Origin: Glutinoglossum americanum
Taxonomy: Eukaryota; Ascomycota; Geoglossomycetes; Geoglossales; Geoglossaceae
DNA length: 41,859 nt
Reading direction: 5' to 3'
NCBI GenBank assembly: GCA_020080175.1
Contig: JAGHQL010000213.1
Location: 1 to 41,859, forward strand
Part shown: positions 1 to 9,767 of the stretch, in pieces
Position numbering within the stretch: position 1 is the stretch's first letter
How the letters are laid out: each line of letters opens with the position of its first letter
Notes under the pieces: generated by a model
Told to the model about the DNA's origin: nothing
What the model saw: only the letters and a program-made list of their open reading frames with translations
Databases searched by the model: none
Made by a program: the position numbers and the translations under genes

Positions 1-62
1 TTGAGACTCTGTCGCGCGAATGACCAAAATTGTTAACCGATGGACTATACAGGGTGCTTACC

Positions 63-190
63 TAAGATTCAGTATTTTATTATTACTTAGTAAGGTGTTT
101 AGTTAAAATTCAGTATTTTATTATCATATAGCGATTTGTTTAGTTAAGATTCACTATTTTATTATCACTTAGTGATTTGCTTAGCTAAGA
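63..190. repeat. 41-bp tandem repeat, about 3 copies
   Basis: The motif TAAGATTC recurs at 63, 104 (as TAAAATTC), 145 and, truncated, 186, exactly 41 bp apart each time. The rest of each unit (a CAGTATTTTATTAT core followed by a TTAG-rich segment) also matches in register. Copies differ by a few substitutions only. This is a minisatellite at the left edge of the window; more copies could lie outside it. Confidence 0.9.
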
Positions 191-1908
191 TCTTCTGTTT
201 TCATTAAGGGACAGGTTATTAAGCAATTTTATCCTATCAAAACTTCAAATTTTTCAAATTATAATAACTTCATATTAGTACAGAGCTCTAACGAATAAAG
301 TAAATTAAATTCTAAAGACAGTATCATAATCATACAGTGCTATATAGTAATTTTAATCGCTATTATATTTACTTTTAAGTATTGTTGTTCTAACTCTAAC
401 TATACATCCGATACTAGACATGAGTGCATAGATAAAATGGCAACTGTAAAGATTCCAACTGTAGTTGCAAATTATGTGTTTGGGTAGGAATTGTAGTAGG
501 AGTAATATACTACGTCTTGAAAGTTATGAGTACTGATGAGTGATGCTGTCGCCACTTGCTGGGCTGGTTGGTAATGGGTGGGCACGAAGATACAAGGGCA
601 TGAGGGGACCGAATAGAAGATCACAGGTAAGTCTTATATTGCTATATACTGTATCAACTGCCGACTGACTTACTTGTCTACTGTGCGACATCCAGTCGCC
701 TTGTATGCTTCATTCCTGTCTCCTTCGGAGTCTGCTTCCAAGCAGCTGTTCGAGCTCTCCATCCGAGACCTAAATGCCAAGATTTTCATCAAAAACTTGC
801 AAACGCCTCTAACCACCACAACCAATCATGGTCGCATCAGAACCACTCACTTCAGACTGCCTTGCCAACCGCTCTCAGACACAATGACCCTGCCCCTCGC
901 CCCCGGTGCTTCACACAGTTCCCTTCGCCCTTCGCCCTTCAAGCTCTATGAGTGCTCGTTTCAGCGCGTTTCAAAACCTGCAGCCTGCAGCTCCGGGATT
1001 GGTCGGTTTTGTCTATTGACTCATCAGCGGGCAGCGGACCAATTGACCCTGGGCCTCATTCAGGCTCACTAGAGGAATATCGAACACGCTTGGACACGAC
1101 TATGGCGCTCTTGCTCCACCTCCTCCGAAACACCTGCGCGAGATAAATGGAATCCTGTATGGGGCTCATCGGCGACCTCCCTTCAGTGTGGCTTTGGTCT
1201 ATATTCTGCTTTGTCAAAAAGTTATGTACAACTGTCATACACGTCCTTGTTCTACGAAGCCCTCGATGTGAAGTTCCCAAGCATCAACCCCAGTCAATGA
1301 GTCGCCGTTGAATGGACGCTGCCATCGGTAACACATTACTTCCAGGCCTATGGTGCACTGGGTATTGGTGCCTAATATCATCCTCACAATCTATGATGCC
1401 GCAAACCTGTTAGAGAGTTGCTTGAGGGGTAGAACCATGTTATATTTGCTGGTTACTAGGAGAGCTAGGCCTGCTAGAATACATCTGGACATCCATTTTA
1501 GGACATGCCCCCGAACTCCACAGTATTCGCACCGCCTGCTAACTGTTTCTAGACTCGGGTTGAGAATATCAGCTCTGCGGGTGACTCATCGCAGATGATG
1601 CAATCATGCCAGATAGCTCTGCATGTTATCTCTCGGTTTTCTGATGAAGACGAAGAAGAGTCCGTGCCCCTTATGCGACCTTGGCGATGCCGGCTACCAA
1701 GATAGGACTAACGCCCTATCCAGGTTTACAGGCAATCGAACTTGATCGGAATACCCGAGAATTAGCCCGCCACTCGTCCTAGAGGGCCCAGCTGCAGCTT
1801 TGTTACTAGCATTAATCCAAGCGCTGATTGGGAGCACAAGGGTACCATGGCCATGGAGCAGTGCCCTTATACTTTAGGGTGGAACAAATCTTTGCTCCTG
1901 GGCGGTGC

Positions 1909-1914
1909 TATATA
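1909..1914 (+). promoter_or_regulatory. Candidate TATA box of the P450 gene
   Basis: TATATA lies 54 bp before the ATG at 1968, in a plausible core promoter position for a gene with a short 5' leader. It is assigned by position and motif only. Confidence 0.4.
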
Positions 1915-1967
1915 GTGCGGGGATATACTACACAGTGCAAGGACATTTCCACAACAGAACACCCACC

Positions 1968-3650
1968 ATGATTTTTGACGCCCTCAACGAACTCGTGGTG
2001 GACATAAGCCCATTGGTCGTTGTGACCGCCACCGTCGGGTTGCTTGTGTTCATGGGTTTTCTCACGTTCAAGTCGGTATCCTCTGACAATGTCCTTTCTG
2101 GGGTCCCTGAACTCAAAGGCGTTCCCGTTTTGGGAGCCGTACCTATGTACCTCAAGTATGGAATGCCTCAGCTTGTCAGCAAACTCATTACCATTGGTAA
2201 TGATGGCATCTCATACGCCAATGTTGTCACCAATGTCCTGGTTTCGGTTCACGATCCCGCCATGGTTCGAGAAGTCCTGGCATATCCCGAAGAGATCGCA
2301 TCCAGGTAAGGCATTTTCTTCATCGGTTCATGTCTGGAGGGTGTACAGCTTGCGCTAACTGTGTTAGGGAGGGTGATTCCGGATATATGAGTTGGTCTCC
2401 CTTCTGGACCCTTCGGAGACTAATTGGCAACTCTCTCTTTAACTACGTCGGTCCTGAAACTAACTACCGACGCAACGCGTTTATTCGTGAATTCAATAGC
2501 ACGAAGTCGAATTCCGAAAAGTTCGATACCATCACAAAGCTTGCCAGAGCGCATACCAACGCCTTGACTGGTGAGGGTTCGACAGCTGAGGTTGATAATA
2601 TCAGATACTCCGCGGACATCTTCGCCATTGCACTCTGGGGCGAGATTCTTTACGGAAACCCCAATAACCACGTCGGCGGACATGTGTTGAGCCTGTCTGA
2701 CACGATCATCCACTTGGCCGGCAACCCTTGGTCATCGATTTGGTATTTCTTCCAGCTGCTTTTGAAGTTGGTGACCCCAGGCGAATCGACCCGCTCAGAG
2801 GCCAAGATCCGGGCAAGACTGGCCAAGGTTGTCGAAAGGAACATGGAAAAACTCGAAGAATATGAGCATAACAACCCAGATGCTCCCCTAAAGATCATCC
2901 GGCGCCTCTCCGTCATGACCGGCGGCGGGAGAACCGGCCCTCTGTCCAAATTCGCCTCTGAATTTACCAACCTCAACCTTTTCGGTTCGTTCCCCTTTAT
3001 TCTTAGGAGAACTTAAACTGACGGGCCTCAGGTGGTCATCATAGCATTGGGTTGAATGTTGCTTGGTCGTTGATCGACCTCGACAAGCACCCCCGGTGCC
3101 TGGCGAAGCTTACGGCTGAAATAAACTCTGTTGACACCACTCACTTTACGAACGTCAATTCAAATATGCCGTATCTCGACGCGGTAATCATGGAGAGCAA
3201 CAGATTGCATCCAACGGTCCACGCCACTCTCAGAGTCATCAACCGCGAAACCACACTCGCCTCCAGCGGAAGGCCCATTGTTCTGAAGCCTGGCATGTTG
3301 GTTTACCTTTCTTTTCTACACTTACACACTTCACCGACACTCTGGGGCCCCGATGCAGGAGAATTCATTCCGGAGAGGTTCCTTAGTGGAAACAAGAAGC
3401 ATCAGCCTTTTATGCCATTCGGATACGGACCACGTAGCTGTGTAAGTCTTCTTGGTCCTCCTGATAAAAGAAAAGAAGCTAATATTATCAGGTTGGATAC
3501 AAAATTTCGATCCTTGCAATCAAAGTGTATCTTATAACGCTACTTAAGACATACAAAGTGGACGTTAAGGACCACGGCCATAAGACAAAAGTCGGCACGC
3601 TGCTCCAAACCATGAAACCAGTGTCCGTCAAGGTCTCCCGCCGGTCTTGA
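1968..3650 (+). CDS. Cytochrome P450 monooxygenase, 4 exons, 507 aa
   Basis: Exons are 1968-2305, 2368-2984, 3032-3441 and 3492-3650; introns are 62, 47 and 50 nt with GT-AG ends and a CTAAC or CTGAC branch site in the first two. The product is a full-length microsomal P450, a haem-thiolate oxygenase expected in the ER membrane. A hydrophobic anchor lies at residues about 13-33. The K-helix ExxR is present as ESNR, the PERF motif as IPERF, and the haem loop as PFGYGPRSC with Cys as the axial ligand. The third intron splits the gene directly after that Cys codon and the frame continues as VGYKI. The I-helix oxygen-binding motif is unusual: GGHHS in place of the usual (A/G)Gx(D/E)T. The 507-residue length is normal for the family. 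The substrate cannot be told; no backbone synthase gene is nearby, so there is no evidence of a secondary-metabolite cluster in this window. Confidence 0.93.
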
Positions 3651-4129
3651 AGGACTTCCGGGTAACCTTTCGTGAAGTCGGAACCCATAGATCATGACTA
3701 AAACTCCTCAGATCGGCCATATAGAGGATTTTCTCCAGACCACTTGTCCGTCTGCTGGCGGCGCTGTCGTACGTATGCTGTGTACGTGCTTGATGCCATT
3801 GGATTCGAACCGTAACTGCTCCGGGCATTTGAAGCTCCGAGGACCAGGTTATTTGGATTCCATTTCGGATGGAGACACACACATTACCCTTTATATGTAG
3901 AGAATAGATGACTTTAAGGGAAAGACTTGCTTACCCAAAATCTCATGCACAGTGACCCTTGGCAACGGATGGTTGTTGATATTGGTAAATTGCGCCCTAT
4001 GCATAGCAATTGCCGCCTTAGCAATAACCACCACTTAGCCCTGCGCATAGGTTTCGAGAAATTTTATTGCTCAGCAGTTTGAGCTTGACTCTACCCCCGA
4101 CCAAAAATCTCGGAATTTATTTTCAAAAC

Positions 4130-4149
4130 AGGATATATATATATATCCT
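4130..4149. repeat. Perfect 20-bp AT-rich palindrome
   Basis: An (AT)n run bounded by AGG and CCT forms an exact 20-base palindrome that could extrude as a short cruciform. It lies in noncoding DNA and no function is evident. Confidence 0.7.
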
Positions 4150-4930
4150 AAATGGTATTCGTGATAAAGAGGCCTCTGAAAATGGCAGTTGACACACTCT
4201 TTTTGTGTTTCCGCTATAACGATTTGCTAACGTCCCCCCGTGCCGAGACATATGAGAGGTACTTTGACTTAAGCAACTCGATTTCTGCGCACACGTTGAT
4301 ATTTGCCACAGTTCTATATAAGCCATGTGCTATAAACACCCAAGATCCCTCCCACCTAAAAAATTACGTTCGCATTGTTGCCTTCACGCTTAAGTTACAA
4401 AGAACCTTCTTTTCATGCTCCTTCGCTGCAGCACCACTATTAAGCTCCTACCACTCACGATACTTATGGGGGGACTTAGAGTGGCTGACAGATCTGTGGC
4501 TATGCGAAACCTTTCCTCTCCTGCAGATGCTCGGAATATATAAGGATCCGACCCTGGAACAGCGATCAGAGGAAACTGGTGACCGCTCGACAAGTCTCTG
4601 GAGTTGCATTTGATTACAGTACAGTCGCGCATAGCAGAGATTTTACCCCGCTTCAAAATTAGATCTCTTGGAATCCACCTTTGCTGAGCTAAGTTGAGCG
4701 TCAAATAGCGGCACATACTGGACGGTACTGGTACTCCAGAGCCGGGTTTTGCCACATTATGGATCAGGTTTTCAACCCTCGCCTCTCTTGAACGGAGGCA
4801 CGAGGAACGGAGGACGAAGGTACAACGTGTGCGACAAGTTCTCTATTGCTTAAAGTACTTCTGAGGAAAGGAACGTAGGAAGGACTCGAGCTTATATGCT
4901 CGTGCCAAGGCATAGTGAGCAACACGCTGT

Positions 4931-5015
4931 TCAAAGAGTGCCCGTGATCAAAGAGTGCTCACGGTCAAAGAATGCTTCATAGTCAAAGGATACTCGCAAT
5001 CAAAGGATGCTTCCT
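4931..5015. repeat. 17-bp tandem repeat, 5 copies
   Basis: TCAAAG starts at 4931, 4948, 4965, 4983 and 5000, with spacing of 17, 17, 18 and 17 bp. The following bases (G/A-G/A-TG/AC-T/C) also match in register. The consensus is about TCAAAGrrTGCTCnnrn. It is a noncoding minisatellite with diverged units. Confidence 0.85.
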
Positions 5016-5072
5016 AACGCCTTTCGCAACAGCCTCCCACTTCCCCATCAAATTTGGTTGGGGGCGGTCCGA

Positions 5073-5205
5073 CAAGGTTGATGTCAGAGTCTATCAGTTC
5101 CATTGGACTCGAGTCCGGCGATTGCGCGGCGTTCTCCCTCCTGCACTTGCTGTTTGGTTCTCTTTCGCGCCGGGCTGTGCTATACAATGCATATCGTCCG
5201 GGGGG
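5073..5205 (+). repeat. Diverged direct repeat, copy A
   Basis: This segment aligns with 5909-6039 in the same orientation, including the shared blocks CCATTGGACTCGAG and TCGCGCCGGGCTGTGCTAT. By eye the two differ at about 20 positions, nearly all transitions, plus one 2-nt indel. This is a fragment of a dispersed element that I cannot name. Confidence 0.8.
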
Positions 5206-5908
5206 AGCGCCCTTGCACCTAAGTCCTCAACCTGAGCCTGCAAGCGTCTTGATTTATCACATACACGTCGGCCACCTCCGTATACCAGCTGCATGACGAC
5301 GCGGCGATACGGCAAAGTGCCGAACATGGAATGGGTTGCAGGGACCATTATCCCTCTGTATCTCTCTTAGCCGCTTTCATTTTTCATTCCGAGTTGTCTT
5401 GTGTCAATTGGGGGAGGGTCTCGATTCAACTTTGGTGTGCAGGCCACACACGCCATTACCAGGGCATGCATGATATGAAATGGTGACAGGCGTGAATGCG
5501 CAGACGAGCCGGCACTTGGTGATGGACTGGAAATTCGCTCACATTAGCGGGAATGCCTGATCTCATGACATGGTGATGTGACGTTATCAGTGGTGGTGTT
5601 GGAACGATCCCTTTGAGCTGATTCGCCTTGTCTCCTTGTCTTGAGGACTTAACGTTGTTGCCTGCTAGTGGAGAGGTGGTTCAAGAGTCTAGCGCCTTCT
5701 TCCTGCGGCTGTATCTGCTCCGAATGAGCAGGTGGGATATTATTTGGATCATGCGACTGCTCCTTTCCCTGCGAGCCCCAACCCTTTCCTCCATAGCTTT
5801 TCTCAGTTTTGCCGACGATCAGGCGATAATACTGCAATTGGTCAGTTCTACAGGCAACAGCCCGTCTGAGGCAGTGACAGAGTCTGGGGGACCCCTGGGC
5901 TGTAGCAG

Positions 5909-6039
5909 GGTCAATATCGGAGCCCATCAGTCCCATTGGACTCGAGACTCTAGCGATTATGTGGCATTCTCCCTCCTGTGCTTGTTGTTTGGTTCCTTTT
6001 CGCGCCGGGCTGTGCTATGCAATTTGTATCATCAGCAAG
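5909..6039 (+). repeat. Diverged direct repeat, copy B
   Basis: This is the partner of 5073-5205, about 836 bp downstream. Many C/T and G/A differences favour T or A in this copy (for example the GCGCGGCG block of copy A reads ATGTGGCA), as expected for repeat-induced point mutation or methyl-cytosine decay. Confidence 0.8.
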
Positions 6040-6227
6040 GTGTTTTCATAGAAGAAGTGACACAGCGAGCGACGGCATGGCTGGAAGGCACGGCAGAGCA
6101 TGCAGAGCACGCATAGGAAGTCCTACCTCGGTGGTGACGGAGGAGGGGCTGAAGAGTTCGGGAGTTGGTCACGGGTATTTGCAGTGGCAGCAGCACTAAG
6201 AAGCTTTCTCCATCTCCCCACTCCTCA

Positions 6228-7345
6228 ATGGCTTCCTTGACTATTATTCCATATAATCCTATTCAGGCGAACAACAGCCACCGCCCTCGCGCCAAAGATG
6301 TATTCAAGCCCATCAACGATCATGGCAGAGAGCTCCGAATCAAGCCGAGCATTCTGCCAGTTGATACGCGTCAACCACAAGCGATAGTGCTGGCCGATGG
6401 GGCAGGTGGTCTTACAACGAAGGACAGCGATAGCATCAGTGGCGACCACCTTTCAGGTGGGTGTGGTGTTCCTGATCAGGCCGGAATAGTATTTAACCAC
6501 CTGCAGAGAACAATGACATCCAAATCGAAGTTGACAACATCTTTGCTGAGGCTGATACCGAATCGAAAGTTGGCAGTGCTGAGGTTCAGGATAGTGATGC
6601 AGAATTTGGTACCGGGCTGAAAGACATTGAGATTATTTGCCACCCCTTAAAACGTAAAGCAAAGACTGGAAGGCAAGGAAGTAAAGGTGGGTGTAGGAAT
6701 TTGACCAGCATTGACATGTCTGACTATTCACAGATAATCTATTGGTGATTCCAGACAGCGGCATCGAGAACGAGAGTGACAGTGAGAGCGAGGATGGACT
6801 TCTGTGGAAGAAACGAAAAGTGGGTTATTCTTTGGTTGGACGTCAAGGTGAGAATGTGTTCACGATCAAAGAGAGTGCGCATATCTAAACAATTCACAGT
6901 TCCTTGGTTGAGGATGATTGACGAGACCGATGATGAGGCTGATGACGCCAAGTTCGAAATTGGCCCCACCAGAGTCAGGGCAGGCGATACCCAGTCTGAG
7001 AACGATGGTGTCGCAATTGAGATCGGAGATGGCGAGGGCAATGAACAAAGCCATCTTCGTCCAGCGGCCTCGTCAGCTCACCACTCAGACTTCGTGAAGC
7101 CGCAATCTTTTGCAAGGGTAGGAGGCAATGGCGAATGGGGAATCCATGGAATTACTGGCAAAGAAGTCATTGAAGGCAAAGTATATTACTGCGTGGATTG
7201 GGAACCAACGATGGTGCCTCTAGATGAACTATGGGGGGTGGAGCGCTTGGTGCGAGAATTTGAGGCAAAGGAGCAAGCACGGCGGAGGAAAAGGGGTAAT
7301 ACTCAGAAAAGGAAACACCGAGGCCGGCACAGGGAGCATAAGTAA
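6228..7345 (+). CDS. Chromo-like domain protein, 4 exons, 322 aa
   Basis: Exons are 6228-6456, 6507-6686, 6734-6847 and 6900-7345. The three introns of 50, 47 and 52 nt all begin GTGGGT or GTGAGA, all end CAG and all fall in phase 1. The joined frame runs from the ATG at 6228 to TAA at 7343. The middle is acidic (DSGIENESDSESED, DETDDEADD). Residues about 245-295 resemble a chromo domain: EWGIHGITGKEVIEGKVYY, then CVDWEP, a short loop and a final helix LVREFEAKEQ. A basic tail (KRKHRGRHREHK) follows and could act as a nuclear signal. Chromo domains bind methylated histone tails, so a chromatin role is inferred. The aromatic cage looks incomplete (W in the first position, W in VDW, third aromatic missing). 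It could be a host gene or a relic of a mobile element; I see no integrase or transposase nearby. Confidence 0.7.
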
Positions 7346-7469
7346 CGCAGTCGCCTTGAGCGATGAACGCTCAGCTTAGGCAACCAAGTCAGATGGGTAT
7401 GCCAGATTAGCAAGCAGCCTTTGCCAGACATTCACAATATATTACTGAGAGTTAATCTATATAAATGTG

Positions 7470-8963
7470 TCATACAGTTACGCCGGTTGTTAGCTTCGCC
7501 AAACGTCTTCGCACAAAAAACATCTTCCACGCAAGGTTTAATGAACCACGTAGCCAGAGGCGCCAGATGACTATAACGAGAAGAGTCGAGGGAATAGTAA
7601 TCGCCCAATACACCCATAATTGCTTCGAAGCCTTCGGGCTATTGTCACCAAATGTGAAGAATGTCGTACTAAAGAACGCCTGTAATTGCATGAGTCAAAT
7701 GAAGAACAAGGGAATAAACTAATATATACCGAAACAAAGGTAGCTGGCAGAAATATCATCGTTAAAAGCGCAATCGATTTCATCACCGCGTTATCATGCC
7801 GAACGGTCACGGCGTTTATCTGCACCTGTAAGCTTCCATGCGTTGGTAATGAGAACATAAGCGATTTTATTACCAGTGCGATTTCATCTTTAAGCCTTTC
7901 ACGATTACTGCTACAGCGTAGCTTGAGATTTTTCAATAGTAGTAGCTGAAAGCTCATATACTCTTGCGCTTGCTCTTGATAAGTTTTCACAAGCTCAGGT
8001 AAACTTCTGTAAATCGCTTTCTGCTGGCGTTGAATTCCTTCCATTGCTTCTATTGTTGCTGAAAGAACCTCCGAAACGTGGATCGTGTGTCTAGAAATCT
8101 CGTACATTTCTTCAAAATTGGGTTCGGAGCTTAGGAATCTATTCTAATAGACATTTGTCAGCTATACCTTCGCGGCAGTATACTAACCGTAAATACCTTC
8201 TCAATGTTCCGAATTGGGTCTCGGACGCGCCATGCAGAGTCATCGTATAGCCTTACTATCTCGTCGATCAGAGGGACGTGCATTGCGAATGGATCCCTAG
8301 GGTCGAGAGTTGACTCTTGAAGGATATGAGTGAGTCCTAATTGCAGTCTGTCTGGTGTGTTGATGCACAAGACTATGCAATGACCCGAATGATCCCAGCA
8401 AGTGAAAAAATCCATCTCATACCATATGTAGCCTATAGGAGACTGGCGTCTCTCCTCGCCCATTACAAGCATCTTGACCAAACAGCGAAACCAAGTGCCT
8501 AACAGCTCAACTTTAGTAGGTGCAAGGCGAAGAAAAGTCCTAAAGAATATTGTACTGTAGCTTTCCAGTTTCCCTTCATTATTGTATGTCCCTCTGCAAC
8601 CAAAGTAGCCATTCGAGCTCGAGCATGTATCGTGAGTTAGGAAATCAGGCACGTCGAAGGGGCGCAAAAGATTGCTTCTTGAGACCGGAATGGCGGCCCT
8701 ATCAAGAGATCTAGAATAATGAGACTGCAATTTCAGACCCTATAGCTCCGCTTACATGTAGCATCTCTCCGGCAGGCTTGGGTTCTATGTCGCTGTGAGA
8801 TACACTATAGGAGATCCAGAAGGGAAACCCCACATTTGGAAAGTCAATCTCACTCCGTTCCCACTTTCCCGAAGCTAGTTAACCTTTAGAGTTGGAATTT
8901 TAACAGGGGATAGCGGCCCTTACAATATTTCAAAACAGGAGCCAGCCGGCTTTGAGTAGCCAT
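7470..8963 (-). CDS. CorA-like two-TM membrane protein, about 436 aa
   Basis: Exons on the minus strand: 8963-8924, 8874-8756, 8724-8197, 8143-7730 and 7679-7470. The ATG at 8963 opens MATQSRLAPVLKYSSGKW. The C-terminus carries the CorA-type pair of membrane segments: MKSIALLTMIFLPATFVS (about 350-367), then a loop AFFSTTFF, then LWVYWAITIPSTLLVIVIW (about 386-405). A long helical stretch precedes them (TIEAMEGIQRQQKAIYRSL), as in the CorA stalk. The canonical GMN signature of Mg2+ channels is absent, which is usual for this fungal CorA-like group, so ion transport is not shown. The intron between exons 2 and 3 would be only 31 nt (8725-8755, GTAAGC...GCAG). A 79-nt alternative starting at GTATCT keeps the same frame and removes 16 residues. 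Neighbouring genes do not hint at its role. Confidence 0.8.
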
Positions 8964-9569
8964 GATGTGTGATGTTTCTGCAGACAAATAAATCGCTTAT
9001 GATACAGACTAATGTCATCAAAGGAAATTCATGCCGGCAAGCAAGAAAAAAATCCGAGGTAAAGGTCTTAAAACCGAGTGCCTCGAGCAGGCCATGGAAA
9101 AGTTTTAAAGGGACATGGACCCCCAACTACTCTAGTTGGACGCCTTCATGTTGAATTCCCACAACCCCGCAGAGATTCTACGTAGTGTGTGCCCATTTTC
9201 AATTGGCGTTTTGTCGGGCCAGCTCATTGGTATCGTGGCTACTTATGAACCAGTCATTTTTCGCGGCTCCCGTTGCCAGTTTGATAGGGGTGATTTACTG
9301 CTCTTTGATACGATTGGTGGAGTTTAAGGTGTTCGAAAATCGCCTAGGTAATATCTGAAAAGAGCCCCGCCAACTGGACCAAAAGGCCACAATGCGCGCC
9401 GGCAACGGCACGCACACTCCAGCTCGTACTTACGTGTACGGCGAGCGACGTTGTCACGGGACCCGGGCGCGGGCGCGGCTGCGACCGCGGCCCCCCAGCG
9501 ACCCGTCCGTGACACTCGAAAACAAATACATTTCTCAGCAGCACTCTTGTAATGTAACCCATCACGTAT
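8964..9569. other. Intergenic, with GC-rich patch next to the transposon
   Basis: No gene is supportable. Positions about 9390-9510 are very GC-rich compared with their surroundings. Short open frames on both strands here have no recognisable features. The sequence upstream of 8963 is the likely promoter of the CorA-like gene. Confidence 0.5.
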
Positions 9570-9577
9570 ATCTATTA
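9570..9577. repeat. Left target-site duplication of MULE
   Basis: ATCTATTA directly abuts the outer end of the left terminal inverted repeat and is repeated exactly at 11755-11762 next to the right one. Eight bases is at the short end of the 8-11 bp usual for Mutator-like elements. Confidence 0.88.
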
Positions 9578-9668
9578 GGCGGCCGGTATTGCCACGGGCA
9601 GAAACAGTAGTGCCACGGGCAGAAACGGTAATGCCACGGGCCCGTGACCGGTAATGCCACGGCCGTGG
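9578..9668 (+). repeat. Left 91-bp terminal inverted repeat
   Basis: It starts GGCGGCCGGTATTGCC and is the exact reverse complement of 11664-11754. It contains three to four shortened copies of a 21-bp unit (GTAxTGCCACGGGCAGAAAC) and two 12-bp palindromes, CACGGGCCCGTG and CCACGGCCGTGG. Just beyond the TIR edge the left end continues into a 24-bp palindrome centred on GGCC; the right end does not. Confidence 0.95.
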
Positions 9669-9767
9669 CATTACTATAGAGATTGTGTCTATCACTAGTT
9701 CTTTTTTGATACCGAGAGATGAATGGAGTGGAGATTGTTGATTGATGGTAATTTAATATACATAAGT

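Larger units (their letters stand above)
1..1967. other. Gene-poor, partly AT-rich left flank
   Basis: No convincing gene is seen. Positions 1-540 are AT-rich and carry a 41-bp tandem repeat (listed separately). From about 540 the composition becomes more balanced. Several short open frames occur (for example at 674-1072 and 1350-1598), but they mostly begin at non-ATG codons, have low-complexity or unlikely composition and show no splice signals that extend them. The last few hundred bases are the likely promoter region of the P450 gene that starts at 1968. Confidence 0.6.
3651..6227. other. 2.6-kb intergenic, repeat-rich stretch
   Basis: I see no supportable gene between the P450 stop and the chromo-domain gene. 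Open frames at 4152-4613 and 5628-6116 have no family features or conserved composition. The stretch holds an AT palindrome (4130-4149), a 17-bp tandem repeat (4931-5015) and two diverged direct copies of a 130-bp segment (5073-5205 and 5909-6039), all listed separately. It looks like decayed repetitive DNA. Confidence 0.6.

Noticed and set aside
674-1072. Open frame of 132 codons upstream of the P450 gene
   Set aside because: It starts at a TTG, has no domain, and its Ser/Pro/Leu-rich composition looks non-coding; no splice signals extend it.
4152-4613. Open frame of 153 codons after the P450 gene
   Set aside because: No recognisable motif, lies among decayed repeats, and its second half is overlapped by an open frame on the opposite strand.
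5628-6116. Open frame of 162 codons
   Set aside because: It runs across the RIP-like repeat copy B, so it is a chance frame in repeat DNA.
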